From positions 1 through 42,955 of the forward strand of contig JADBJL010000010.1 in the NCBI GenBank assembly GCA_014874455.1: 42,955 nt of DNA. Direction: 5' to 3'. The stretch comes from Thermomicrobiaceae bacterium (GTDB lineage Bacteria; Chloroflexota; Chloroflexia; Thermomicrobiales; Thermomicrobiaceae). Made by a program: the position numbers and the translations under genes. The notes beneath the pieces were generated by a model. That model made no database searches and had not been told where the DNA came from. It worked only from the letters and a program-made list of their open reading frames with translations. This document shows positions 23,507-32,691 of the stretch, in pieces. Position 1 is the first letter of the stretch. Each line of letters starts with the position of its first letter.

Positions 23507-25396
23507 CTAGCTCGCGAGGAGTTCTGATGGATCCTCAAGCCGGTTCTGGAACGGATGCAGGATCGTCGGCCCGCGCTCGAGCAGCGCGGTTACCCCGTCC
23601 ACACACAGCGGGCGAGCGATGTAGTAACCCTGCCCGCGGGTGCAGCCCAGCGCGCGCAGGTGGACGAGCTGCTTTTCCGTCTCGATCCCCTCGCCGACCA
23701 CGCCGAGCCCGAGCGCCCGCGCCACCGAGACGATGGTTTGGATGATCGCCGCCTGAGCCTGATCGCGCCCGAGCCGCTCGATGAAGGTGCGGTCGATCTT
23801 GAGACAGTCGACCGGTAGTCCAGCGAGATACCCCAGGCTCGAGTATCCGGTGCCGAAATCATCCAGGGCCAGCTCGATGCCGAGCGCGCGGAGCTGCTCG
23901 AGCCTCGACAAGACTGTATCCCCGGTGTCGACCAACGAGGTCTCGGTGATCTCGACCTTCAAGCGACTCGGCGGCAGATCGACCTCAGCCAGCGTGGTCA
24001 CGATGTCCTGAACCAGGCCCGAGTAGCGGAGCTGGCGGGGCGAGAGGTTGATGCTCAGCTTGAGGTCGGGCGACAGGTGAGGGAAACGGTTCAACCACTC
24101 CCGCATGAGGCGAGCTGCCTCGCGCAGCGTCCAGCGGCCGATCGGGATGATCGCCCCCGTCTCCTCAGCGATCGGGATGAACTCGCTCGGCGAGACCGAG
24201 CCGTACTTCGGGTGCTCCCAGCGCAGCAGCGCCTCGAGCTCGACGATGCGGCCAGTATCCAGCTCGATCACTGGTTGGAATTTCAAGTGGAACTGGTTAC
24301 GTTCGAGCGCGTGCAGGAGGTCGATTTCCAGCTCCATACGCCAGCGTATCCCCTGGTCGAGCGCCTGGCTGAAGACCCGATACTGTCCTCCACCCGAGCT
24401 CCGAGCATCCGCCAGCGCGAACTCCGCCTCGCGCATCAGGTCGGCTGCCGTCGATCGCTCGGTGCTGAGGGCGATCCCGAAGCTCGCGGTCAGCATCACC
24501 TCGCGGTTCGTCACCGTGATAGGCCGGTGCAAGCACTGCATCATCCGCTCGGTGACCTCGATCGCGTCCTGCTCGCACTGGAGTCCCTCCAGCAGAATGG
24601 CGAATTCGTCGCGCTCGAGCCGCGCCAGCGTGTCGTTCCAGCGGAGGCTCTGCCTCAGCCGCCGAGCGACTGTCAGGAGAACCTGGTTCCCGGCAGCCAC
24701 ACCGAGGCTGTTGTGGATAACCCGAAAGCGATCGAAATCGAGGACGATGACCCCCACTCGCCCCTGGCGCCGCTGGTGGCGCGCCAGTGCGGCTCCCAAC
24801 CGCTTGAGGAACACTTCGCGACCCGGTAGGCCTGTCAACGAGTCGTAGTCGCCGCTGGCCTGCTGTTGCACTATCCCCTCTTGGCGCGCAGCCAAGCACA
24901 GGAAGCGGGTCGCCATCGTCAGCAGCGAGAACTCCCCGGGCTCAGGCTGCCGGGCCTCCGCAAGGCAGGCGAAAAGCCACCCAACGTGACCCGCTAAGGG
25001 GTCACGAACCGGCACGGCCCACAGCGACCGGAAGCCCGCCCGGCCGATCGCCTCGACGACCGGCTGAGACGCCGGATCGTGGCTGGTCGTGTCGATCCAC
25101 ACCCCGATCGGGGCTCCCTGCGGGCCGAACGGGGTTCCAGGCAGACTGCCCGCGTTGGACAAGCGTTTGCCTAACGTGCGCAGCGCGAGCGTGACCTCGT
25201 CTGAGAGCCGCGGATCGCTCACCGGCTCGCTCTCGCTACCCGGCCGCTCGAGCACGACCAGGACAGCGCTGCCGGAGAGCACGGAGCGCAGGCATTCGCT
25301 GACCTCTTCGACGACATCGTGAAGCGGGGCTCCCTGGACGAGCCGCTCCAGGACACCGTTGGCCACCTCGACCGAGCAGCGATCACCCGACGCCAC
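23507..25396 (-). CDS. GAF-like/GGDEF/EAL c-di-GMP protein with degenerate GGDEF
   Basis: Predicted 629-residue cytoplasmic protein. A GAF-like sensor (about 1-170) is followed by a GGDEF domain (about 183-340) and an EAL domain (about 355-610). The catalytic GGDEF motif is ERDEF (261-265), although the inhibitory RxxD site RWND (252-255) is kept, so synthesis of c-di-GMP is unlikely while binding or allostery is possible. The EAL side has ELEALLRWEHP, an EITET glutamate and DDFGTGYSSL, so phosphodiesterase activity is expected. GTG start with GGAGG upstream. It lies downstream of the sortase on the same strand. Confidence 0.92.
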   Translation of the reverse strand: MASGDRCSVEVANGVLERLVQGAPLHDVVEEVSECLRSVLSGSAVLVVLERPGSESEPVSDPRLSDEVTLALRTLGKRLSNAGSLPGTPFGPQGAPIGVWIDTTSHDPASQPVVEAIGRAGFRSLWAVPVRDPLAGHVGWLFACLAEARQPEPGEFSLLTMATRFLCLAARQEGIVQQQASGDYDSLTGLPGREVFLKRLGAALARHQRRQGRVGVIVLDFDRFRVIHNSLGVAAGNQVLLTVARRLRQSLRWNDTLARLERDEFAILLEGLQCEQDAIEVTERMMQCLHRPITVTNREVMLTASFGIALSTERSTAADLMREAEFALADARSSGGGQYRVFSQALDQGIRWRMELEIDLLHALERNQFHLKFQPVIELDTGRIVELEALLRWEHPKYGSVSPSEFIPIAEETGAIIPIGRWTLREAARLMREWLNRFPHLSPDLKLSINLSPRQLRYSGLVQDIVTTLAEVDLPPSRLKVEITETSLVDTGDTVLSRLEQLRALGIELALDDFGTGYSSLGYLAGLPVDCLKIDRTFIERLGRDQAQAAIIQTIVSVARALGLGVVGEGIETEKQLVHLRALGCTRGQGYYIARPLCVDGVTALLERGPTILHPFQNRLEDPSELLAS

Positions 25397-25699
25397 TTCA
25401 ACCTCACCTCCATGGATGGCCGACTGTGGGTAAGCACATGGCTAGGTTGAGCAGCCAGCTCGTTGTCACAAGCCACCCGGCGCCGTGCCCCCCGGCTCCC
25501 TGGCTGGTGGGCGGTTTCCCCTGCAGAGCGAGACCCCCTCGCTCCGTGACCGCTTCGATGAGCTGGAACCGGAGAGTCTCTAGTGTGGCCGATGGCATCA
25601 CTGCCCCTATCGCGTTGGGCGACACCCGACGCTGGAGGAGCAGCGTCGGGCGGTAGCCTCCTTCTTAGCTATCGGCAGTCTGGCCGATTTCTTGAGAGC
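25397..25699 (-). other. Intergenic region between sortase and GGDEF/EAL genes
   Basis: 303 bases. It holds the terminator-like stem at 25625-25650 and a second perfect 7-base stem (GAGCGAG 25526-25532 with CTCGCTC 25538-25544). A 73-codon open frame (25404-25625) has no ribosome site and no recognisable protein. No c-di-GMP riboswitch core was recognised. Confidence 0.5.
25625..25650 (-). terminator. Terminator hairpin after the sortase gene
   Basis: CCCGACGCT (25625-25633) and AGCGTCGGG (25642-25650) form a perfect 9-base stem with an 8-base loop, 49 bases beyond the sortase stop on the minus strand. It separates the sortase from the GGDEF/EAL gene. Confidence 0.55.
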
Positions 25700-26614
25700 T
25701 CACATCGAAGCCACGACTCCAGCTTGCCGGTTCCCGGCCCAGGATCCGTCGACTGGTACACGCTCGGCACGAACGATCAGCCGCTGGTCATAGCGGCCAG
25801 TCATTGGGTTGTAGTTCCCTGCGCAGGTGATCAGCGTCACGACCTCGCCCGGCGTCGGGCCAACAATCTGCTCGACCGGGGCGCTCGCCTCAACCACGGT
25901 TTCGGTCGACACGACCCGGTAGATCGCGACCGATCCATCGACCAGATGGAGCTCGACGACGTCGCCTGGGCCCAGGCGCCAGAGATCCCAGAAGACAGCC
26001 GGCCCGACTCCAGCGAAGTCCACGTGGCCAGCCAGGACGATGTTGCTACCTCTGCCGGGCAACGAGGTGAAGTCGTACCACGCAACGTCGGTCGGCGTGT
26101 CGGGCGCCTGCATCACACCGCTGGGGTCGAGCGACTTGACGACGACCGGCGCATTCACCCCGATCGCCGGGATAGCGATGCGAGCGATCGGAACGCCGAG
26201 ATCGGCCGGCGTCGGAGCCGGCACGTCCGTCGGTCGACGTCTCCCGACGACCAGGCCGGGCGGGCTGCTCTGCGAACCAGGGCCGCTGAGCGCCCCGCCT
26301 GGTGTGGCCGTCTCCACCGGCACCAGAGACAAGGCCTGGCGGCGAGGGGACAAGCGAGCCTGGGAACCCTCGACCACACCGGCGGCAAACAGGAGCCGGT
26401 GCGCAGCGTAGCCCAACACAGCACCAGTGAGCGCTGCCGCGACGCACCAGGCAAGCAGGGTGAACAGCGTGGCCGCACCCTGCCGCTGCTGCAGGCTTCC
26501 TCTCCCCGCCATGCCGGGCTCGAACCGGGGCGATGCCTTCCCCAGTCGCTCCCGCGAGGCGAACGGGGCGCTCCATCGTGGAGGGAGATCACGGCGACCG
26601 GTGCCTCTAGGCAT
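25700..26614 (-). CDS. Class E/F-like sortase next to the LPXTG adhesin
   Basis: Predicted 304-residue membrane-anchored transpeptidase. A basic N-terminus is followed by a membrane segment (about 48-76), a Pro/Ser linker, then the sortase barrel. The catalytic residues are visible: His197 in LAGHVDF, Cys264 in TLITC and a following arginine (Arg278 in YDQRLIVRA). It would cut the neighbour's LPNTG signal between Thr and Gly and link the protein to a surface nucleophile. The ATG at 26614 is 17 bases after the adhesin stop, so the two genes are a dedicated pair. It sits at the end of the flagellar gene run. Confidence 0.9.
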   Translation of the reverse strand: MPRGTGRRDLPPRWSAPFASRERLGKASPRFEPGMAGRGSLQQRQGAATLFTLLAWCVAAALTGAVLGYAAHRLLFAAGVVEGSQARLSPRRQALSLVPVETATPGGALSGPGSQSSPPGLVVGRRRPTDVPAPTPADLGVPIARIAIPAIGVNAPVVVKSLDPSGVMQAPDTPTDVAWYDFTSLPGRGSNIVLAGHVDFAGVGPAVFWDLWRLGPGDVVELHLVDGSVAIYRVVSTETVVEASAPVEQIVGPTPGEVVTLITCAGNYNPMTGRYDQRLIVRAERVPVDGSWAGNRQAGVVASM

Positions 26615-26631
26615 GTCCCTTCTGCCCCAGC

Positions 26632-29148
26632 TCAGTCACGAACCCGCTGGCGGGGTGGGACGGGCACCGCCAGCGTCAGCAGTGTCAGAGCAAAACCGAA
26701 GCCGCCCACCGCCATCATCCCGAGGCCGAGACCGCGTCGGTCGTCGCCCTTACGTGTGCGCGATCCGGTGTTCGGCAGGGTGATCGAGGGCGTCGGCGTA
26801 CTCCAGGGTGCGACGGTCGGAGATGGCGGACGCCCGGTCGGTGTCGGCAACGGCGTGCTGGTGACCGCCGGGGTAGCACCGGGCGTCGCCGTCGGAGTGA
26901 CGGTCGAGCTCGGCGTCGCCGTGGGCGAAGGTGTCGCTTGCGTGGCGAGCAGCTCGTAGGCGCCGATATCGCAAGCCGCCCCCTGCGGCCGGGGCTGGTG
27001 CCGCTGGTCGTCGTCCGGGCAGTCGTTGTCCGGGGCCTGGTCGATCGCCTGGCTACCGGGGCCGAGCGGGTGGAAGTAGGTGAGCCCGCCTGGTTCCGAC
27101 TGGAGCGGCTGGAGGCCAGCGTCTGCGTTCACCAGGTCACCCTCGCCACCGAGGAGGCAGGCATTGTGGTCTTCGAGGTTGCCGCCCTCCGACACCGGCG
27201 CGACGCCGCCGCAGTTGCCGCCGCCAGGGCTGCCGGCAATCAACACCCCCAGCAGGCTGACCGTACCGCTGTCGTTGTACAGCGCACCGCCGGCCGACGC
27301 GCCGTTCGAGGCTAGGGTCACGAACCGGAGCGTCGTCGCGCTCGCTGGGCCGGCCCAGATCCCGCCGCCGCGCTGCCCCCCGGCGTTGGTACTGATCGTC
27401 ACATTGGTCGCCTCGACTGTCCCGAGTGTCCCGATGCCGCCGCCATAGAAGCTCGCCTGGTTCTCGGTCAGGCTGGCGTACGCGAGCCCAAGGCTCGCGT
27501 CCCCGGCGATGGCGATGCCCCCGCCGACGCCGGCCTGGGCCTGGTTCCGGCGTACCGCGCTGCCGGTGACTGTGCTGTCAGCGCCGTCTGCGAGGTAGAT
27601 CCCACCGCCATCGAGCCCGGCGACGTTGTCGGTGACCACACCGCGCTCGATCGTGAGTTGACCCTGGGCGAGGACGCCGCCGCCGCGCTGGTCAGCGGAG
27701 TTATCGGAGACGACCGCTCCCTGGAGGCTCAGGCTGCCGCTGTTCTCGATGCCGCCGCCGTTGCCGGTTGCGGTATTAGCCAACACGCGGACGCCGCTCA
27801 GCGTGGCCGTGCCGGCGTTGGCCAGTCCTCCGCCACTGGTGGCCTGGTTGCTCTGCACGACCGTCTGGTTGTCGGCCGTCAGCGTCGCGCCGGACGCGTT
27901 GAAGATCCCGCCGCCAGAGCCACTGGCCGCCCGGTTGCGCTCGATCGAGACACGCGAGAGCGCAAGCGTGGCCTGGTTGGCGATCCCGCCGCCGTCGCCA
28001 GCGCTCGCCGCGTTATCGGCGATCGTCGTGCCGATCACCCGTGCGTTCCCGCCGCCCAGCACGAGGAGCCCACCACCGTCGGTCTCGGCGCGGTTGCCCG
28101 CCAGCGTCGACTCGGTCAGGAGAAGCCTGCCGGCGGCGATGCCGCCCCCGGATGTCGCCCGGTTGTCGGCAACCGTCGTGCTGCGGAGGTCGGGCTGGAA
28201 ACTCGGCTCGGCCCAGATCCCGCCGCCGGAGCCGCCATCCGAGCCCGTGCCGGCGAGGTTCCCCTGGATCGTCGCGCCAATGACCGTCAGGCTCCCGCTG
28301 GCGTGGGCGATGCCGCCCCCGTTGCGCCCGGCCTCGTTGCCGGCCGCGTCGCTCTCCCCGCCGATCAGCGAGGCGTCGGCAACGGTGAGCGTTCCCTGGT
28401 TGAAGATGCCGCCGCCGTCCTGGGCCGCGCGGTTGCCCTGCACGGTCACCCGCTGAAGCTCCGCGGTGGCCCCCTGCGCGTTGGCGATGCCGCCGCCGGC
28501 GGTGCCGGCCTGGTTGCCCCGGATCAGCGTCCCGTTCTCTTCGGTGAAGAGCTGGAGCGTGCCGCCGTTGAAGATCCCTCCGCCGCGTCCGGGAGCCTGG
28601 CTCTGCTCCACCACGACGTCAGTCAGCGCGAGGGTGCCGTTGTTGCGGATCGCTCCGCCATCGCCGTCGGGCGGCGCTCCCCCGCTCAGCGTGATTCGGA
28701 CGAGCTCGACTCGCGCTCCCGGGTGCATCTCGAAGATCCGGTCGGGCGTCGCGCTCGCGCTCCAGCGGATGAGGGTGCCGGCCGCGGAGGCACCGTTGAT
28801 GGCCAGCGTCCCTTGAGTCTTCGTTATGTCGAGATCGCCGCTCGCCGCCGCGTCCTCTCCCGCGCCGCTCAGGCTCAGCTCGTATGTCCCGGCCGGGAGG
28901 TCGATGACGACGTTGTCAGCGAGCGCGTTCGCCTCCTGGATCGCAGCTCGGAGCGTGCAGGCTCCAGTTCCGGTAGCACAGGCGCCGTCGCCTGGATTCG
29001 CATCGACAGCATCTGCTCCATCGTTGACCGAAAAGGTGACGGTGACGGCTTCGGTCTGGCTGGAGAGGAACAGGAGCGTGCCGCCCGCGCCCAGCGCTAG
29101 CGAGAACAGCAGCAGCCCGGCTCGGAGCAGGCCCAGTCGTCCGATCAT
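26632..29148 (-). CDS. Large LPXTG-anchored beta-helix surface protein
   Basis: Predicted 838-residue secreted adhesin-like protein. A signal peptide/membrane segment covers about residues 8-34. A CSLREA-like motif follows (ACTLRAAIQEANA), then about 25 turns of a right-handed beta-helix built on GNxAxxxGGGIxNxGTL-type repeats. A Thr/Pro-rich stalk comes next (about 735-788), then the sorting signal LPNTG (791-795), a hydrophobic segment and a basic tail (RQRVRD). This is the full layout of a sortase substrate. It begins 30 bases after flgE and is followed 17 bases later by a sortase. The ligand is unknown. Confidence 0.9.
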   Translation of the reverse strand: MIGRLGLLRAGLLLFSLALGAGGTLLFLSSQTEAVTVTFSVNDGADAVDANPGDGACATGTGACTLRAAIQEANALADNVVIDLPAGTYELSLSGAGEDAAASGDLDITKTQGTLAINGASAAGTLIRWSASATPDRIFEMHPGARVELVRITLSGGAPPDGDGGAIRNNGTLALTDVVVEQSQAPGRGGGIFNGGTLQLFTEENGTLIRGNQAGTAGGGIANAQGATAELQRVTVQGNRAAQDGGGIFNQGTLTVADASLIGGESDAAGNEAGRNGGGIAHASGSLTVIGATIQGNLAGTGSDGGSGGGIWAEPSFQPDLRSTTVADNRATSGGGIAAGRLLLTESTLAGNRAETDGGGLLVLGGGNARVIGTTIADNAASAGDGGGIANQATLALSRVSIERNRAASGSGGGIFNASGATLTADNQTVVQSNQATSGGGLANAGTATLSGVRVLANTATGNGGGIENSGSLSLQGAVVSDNSADQRGGGVLAQGQLTIERGVVTDNVAGLDGGGIYLADGADSTVTGSAVRRNQAQAGVGGGIAIAGDASLGLAYASLTENQASFYGGGIGTLGTVEATNVTISTNAGGQRGGGIWAGPASATTLRFVTLASNGASAGGALYNDSGTVSLLGVLIAGSPGGGNCGGVAPVSEGGNLEDHNACLLGGEGDLVNADAGLQPLQSEPGGLTYFHPLGPGSQAIDQAPDNDCPDDDQRHQPRPQGAACDIGAYELLATQATPSPTATPSSTVTPTATPGATPAVTSTPLPTPTGRPPSPTVAPWSTPTPSITLPNTGSRTRKGDDRRGLGLGMMAVGGFGFALTLLTLAVPVPPRQRVRD

Positions 29149-29178
29149 GCGTCTACCCCACCGATCTCGCTCGTCTCC

Positions 29179-30438
29179 TTACCGGCGGAGGTTCACCAGT
29201 TCCTGCAGGATCTCGTCGCTGGTGGTGATGACCCGGGAGTTCGCCTGGAAGCCGCGCTGGGCCATGATCATGTTGGTGAACTCCTGCGCCAGGTCGACGT
29301 TCGCCATCTCCAGGTAGCCGCTGGCGACCACGCCACGCCCGCCGCTGCCCGGGGTGCCGACGATCGGCTCGCCGGAGTTGACCGTCGACTGGTAGCTGTT
29401 GCTACCGACCTTCATCAGCCCTCCCGGGTTGGTGAAGAGGGCCAGCGCCACCTGGCCGATCACCTTGGTCGTGCCGTTGGAGTAGATGCCGAGCACCTCG
29501 CCGGTCTGACTGACGGTGAAGGCCGTGAGCGAGCCAGCCGGCGCGCCGTTAGCGGCCGCATTGGCCGTGCTCATGCTCTTGAGCTGGGTCAGCGTGGTGA
29601 AGTCCGGCGTGATGGTCATGTTGTCGGCGCCGTTCGTGAGCGCCAGGGTGAGCGTGTTGATGGTCGACGCAGCCGGATCGAGGTTGCCGTTGACGTCGAA
29701 GGCGAGCGAGCCGGTTCCACCGCCGCTGACCGAGAGCGCCGGGTCATCCTCGGTCGCGCTGGTGCGTGGGTCATCCTCCTGCACTGTGTAGTTCCAGGCG
29801 TTCGGCCCGCTGTTTTGGAAGACGATGTACAGCTCGTGCCGGAAGCCGAGCGAGTCGATCACCCCGACTTTCGCAACGACCTGATCGCCGGGCGCGGAGT
29901 TCGCGTCCAGGTTCCCCTGCACGGTGATCCGAGTGCTCGCCACCGCGTCGAGCTGCTGGCCGATCGGGATCGTGATCGGCCCCACGGGCCCGGCCGGGTC
30001 GACGTTGCCGTCGGCGTCGGCCTGCCAGCCGAGGACGTAGAAGCCGGTGGAGGAGTTCACCAGCCGCAGGTCGGAGCCGATGTCGAAGGCGCCGTCACGG
30101 GTGTAGAGCGTCTGCGCCCCATCGCTCACGATGAAGAAGCCGTCGCCCTGGATGGCCAGGTCACTCGGCTTGCCAGTGAGCTGCAGCGCCCCCTGGGTGT
30201 GGATCGTGTCCACCGCCCCGGTCACCGCGCCCAGCCCGATCTGGAGCGGGTTGATCCCGCCGCGCCCTTCCTGCGGGCCACTGGCACCACGGACGAGCTG
30301 GCTCAGGATGTCGGTGAAGCGCACCCGCCCCACTTTGAAGCCAGTGGTGTTCACGTTCGAGATGTTGTTGCCGATGACGTCCATCCAGGTCTGGTGGGCG
30401 CGCAGGCCCGAAATCGCCGAAAACAGTGATCGCATCAT
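29179..30438 (-). CDS. flgE: Flagellar hook protein FlgE
   Basis: Predicted 419-residue axial protein that polymerises into the hook. The N-terminal rod-type motif (LFSAISGLRAHQTWMDVIGNNISNVNTTGFK), the DLAIQGDGFFIV segment and the C-terminal SGYLEMANVDLAQEFTNMIMAQRGFQANSR coiled-coil are diagnostic. It is a type III flagellar export substrate, so it has no Sec signal. The two adjacent ATGs at 30438 and 30435 are equally possible. It is the last classical flagellar gene of the run, with FlgD, its scaffold, just upstream. Confidence 0.95.
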   Translation of the reverse strand: MMRSLFSAISGLRAHQTWMDVIGNNISNVNTTGFKVGRVRFTDILSQLVRGASGPQEGRGGINPLQIGLGAVTGAVDTIHTQGALQLTGKPSDLAIQGDGFFIVSDGAQTLYTRDGAFDIGSDLRLVNSSTGFYVLGWQADADGNVDPAGPVGPITIPIGQQLDAVASTRITVQGNLDANSAPGDQVVAKVGVIDSLGFRHELYIVFQNSGPNAWNYTVQEDDPRTSATEDDPALSVSGGGTGSLAFDVNGNLDPAASTINTLTLALTNGADNMTITPDFTTLTQLKSMSTANAAANGAPAGSLTAFTVSQTGEVLGIYSNGTTKVIGQVALALFTNPGGLMKVGSNSYQSTVNSGEPIVGTPGSGGRGVVASGYLEMANVDLAQEFTNMIMAQRGFQANSRVITTSDEILQELVNLRR

Positions 30439-30500
30439 GGCTCCGCTTCCTCTCCGTTCCCAATCGCTGTTCCATACCGGCCGTGGCGCGTACCGGCGCC

Positions 30501-31085
30501 CTATCCCATCGGCTCACCGGGAAGGGGTACACTCGCTCCTTCACCTCCATCCGTTTCCTCGCTCGGCCCCGGCGTGGTTCCCGAGATAGACGCGCTGCCC
30601 TGGGCCTGACTCGCATCAGTCGCCGCCGTTTCCCCCTCACCGGCCGTGGCGGGCGCGGCTGGTTCCGGCGGCGGGTCGCTTATGCTCACGACGTCGCGCA
30701 CCTCGACGTGCTTTCCGCCGACCTCGAGCACGACGTTGCCGTCGACGATCGTCACCCGGGTCACGACGCCTTCGACGAGCTGGCCCGTGCCGCGCTCGAG
30801 CCCGGAGACCTGCTTGCCGATGAAGCTGGCGACCTGCCCCAGCGTGGTCAGCTCGGCCATGGCAGACAGGGTCTCGTTGAGCTGCTGCATCTGCTCGAGC
30901 GCGTTCAACTGAGCGAGCTGCGCGATGAACTCGCGATCTTGCATCGGGTTGAGCGGATCCTGGTTGCGGAGCTGCGCGACCAGTAGCATCAGGAATTCCT
31001 GCTTGCCCAGCTCCTGCGCACTCCGTGTCCGCGTCGCCTGCTGCTGCCCGCTCCCGCTCGTGTTCGGTACAGCGCCTACGCTCAT
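30501..31085 (-). CDS. flgD: Flagellar hook assembly protein FlgD
   Basis: Predicted 194-residue hook-capping scaffold. The FlgD N-terminal signature QEFLMLLVAQLRNQDPLNPMQDREFIAQLAQLN is complete. The C-terminal part is short and acidic, ending in a Pro/Gly/Glu-rich tail, and lacks the full FlgD Tudor/FlgD_ig domains, as is common outside the Proteobacteria. GGAGGGGAG precedes the ATG at 31085; the reading frame is open further upstream but lies over fliK. Confidence 0.93.
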   Translation of the reverse strand: MSVGAVPNTSGSGQQQATRTRSAQELGKQEFLMLLVAQLRNQDPLNPMQDREFIAQLAQLNALEQMQQLNETLSAMAELTTLGQVASFIGKQVSGLERGTGQLVEGVVTRVTIVDGNVVLEVGGKHVEVRDVVSISDPPPEPAAPATAGEGETAATDASQAQGSASISGTTPGPSEETDGGEGASVPLPGEPMG

Positions 31086-31107
31086 CTCGGTCTCCCCTCC
31101 TCGTCTC

Positions 31108-32661
31108 CTAAGCCCAGTAGTCGATGCGGGAATCGGACTGGCCGCGCTGCCGGGGCAGCCGGAGCGGGTCGGGATCGCTCTCTGGCCTCGCCTCCCGGGG
31201 GTACGGCTGGGGCGCTGGCCAGGCCTGTTCGGGCTGCCTGCCAGCCGGCTGGCCCCAATCTCCCCCATGTCCGGCGGCAGCCGGATGGCCCGAAGTCGCG
31301 CTCGACTCGGCAACGCCCAGCGGCCCGGTCACCTCGATCCGCTGCACCTGGAGGCCGCTCGCCGCCAGCTCCCGGCGTAGCCCGTCCGAGCCGCGCTGGA
31401 GCAGCTCGCGGACGACCGGGTTGGGGCTGGCCAGCACGACCTGGAGCATCCCGCCGGATTCGGTCAGGCGCACGTCCACGGTGCCGAGCGACGGTGGCTC
31501 GAGCCGCACCCAGGCCTGGTTGAGCCCGTTCCGGACGCTGAAGCGGATCTGGTGCACGACCTGCGGCAGGATGCCGTCCGGTTCCCTGCTAGGCGCTGCC
31601 GGCTCCCGGTCGGCAGCATCGAGAGAGCCGACGGTCTGGGCCGCCGCCCGGTCGACCGCCAAGCCAGGGAGGTGTGCCGTTGCCGGCGTTGCCTCCCTGA
31701 GCGACGCGAGCTCTCGATGACGGGCCGGATCCATCTCCGGCGGACTCGCGCTCTCAGAAGGCAACACGGGCGCAGCCTGGCGGGCCGAGGCCACGAGCTC
31801 GGCCGTGCTGGCCTCCGACTCGCCCGCGGCAGCCGGGTGACCGGTCGAGGGCACGACATCGACGGTGCTGGCCTGGAGGAGCGGGTGGCCAGCCCCTCGC
31901 GGGCCGTCCAGGCCCGGTCGTGTCGCCCCGGTATATGCGGGCGTGATGGCGGGGTGGCTCGCACGCGCCAGGTCGTCGGCTTGAGCGGTGGCGAGCCGGC
32001 CAGCGGCCGGTAACAGGCCGGCGTCATTCGCCTCCCCGCCGGGCCTGTCCGCTACGGCGGTGCTACCTGCGAGGGGCGAGCTGACCGGCTCACCGGTACC
32101 GGGCAGTGCGAGCGGCATTCGGCCGGTACCCGGCGGCGCCGTCGCACCCGCATCGGGGGCGGCAACTGCGGCGGGAGCCGTAGCCGCATGCAGATTCCAG
32201 AGGCGCGGCGAAAACTCGGGCAGCTCGATCTCGGCGTGAGCAGGAGGTGCGCTCTCGGGAGCTGGCGTCCTCGAGGCCAGCTCCGTGTTGGGCACGGGAA
32301 GCGCGACGGGCCGGGTCGCTCCCTCCGGGGCCGGTGACGCCGGCCGGCCGTCATGCGTCTGGGGCTGCACCGGGCCGCTCGGCGCGGAGAGGAATCCGGC
32401 CGCCAGGGCCCACGCCAGCACGCTGCGCTCGACCGCCTCCGGTTCCCCTATCCGCTTCGCGGGCCTCTCCGGGGAGTCCTTTAGCTCGGGAGCGAGCGGT
32501 AACTCGCTTACCGATGCCGCCAGACCGGGTTCGCCGCCAGACTGATCGCTCAGTAACGCTAAGAGGCACGCGAACAGGCCGCCAGGGGCCACCTGGGTGG
32601 ACTGCGCGGCCGGCGCTGGCGGCGCCGCCAGCAGCCCACCGACTGGTTGCAGGGTCGTCAT
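31108..32661 (-). CDS. fliK: Flagellar hook-length control protein FliK
   Basis: Predicted 517-residue molecular ruler that stops hook growth and switches export specificity. The long middle (about 80-370) is low-complexity, rich in Ala, Pro and Gly, as expected. The conserved C-terminal Flg_hook domain holds VRLEPPSLGTVDVRLTESGGMLQVVL and VRELLQRGSDGLRRELAASGLQV. It is encoded between flgB and flgD with short gaps (30 and 22 bases), typical of a flagellar operon. Confidence 0.9.
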   Translation of the reverse strand: MTTLQPVGGLLAAPPAPAAQSTQVAPGGLFACLLALLSDQSGGEPGLAASVSELPLAPELKDSPERPAKRIGEPEAVERSVLAWALAAGFLSAPSGPVQPQTHDGRPASPAPEGATRPVALPVPNTELASRTPAPESAPPAHAEIELPEFSPRLWNLHAATAPAAVAAPDAGATAPPGTGRMPLALPGTGEPVSSPLAGSTAVADRPGGEANDAGLLPAAGRLATAQADDLARASHPAITPAYTGATRPGLDGPRGAGHPLLQASTVDVVPSTGHPAAAGESEASTAELVASARQAAPVLPSESASPPEMDPARHRELASLREATPATAHLPGLAVDRAAAQTVGSLDAADREPAAPSREPDGILPQVVHQIRFSVRNGLNQAWVRLEPPSLGTVDVRLTESGGMLQVVLASPNPVVRELLQRGSDGLRRELAASGLQVQRIEVTGPLGVAESSATSGHPAAAGHGGDWGQPAGRQPEQAWPAPQPYPREARPESDPDPLRLPRQRGQSDSRIDYWA

Positions 32662-32691
32662 GGCACGGCTCTCCTCTCTACCCCGCCGCCG

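Noticed and set aside
25404-25625. 73-codon minus-strand frame between sortase and GGDEF/EAL genes
   Set aside because: No ribosome site, no recognisable protein, and a terminator-like stem lies at its start.
27301-28700. Regular repeats in DNA, considered as a CRISPR or minisatellite array
   Set aside because: The repeats vary in sequence and stay in frame with the beta-helix turns, so they are coding repeats.
27658-29100. 480-codon plus-strand frame opposite the LPXTG beta-helix protein
   Set aside because: Its length comes from the repetitive GC-rich adhesin on the other strand; no motif or ribosome site supports it.
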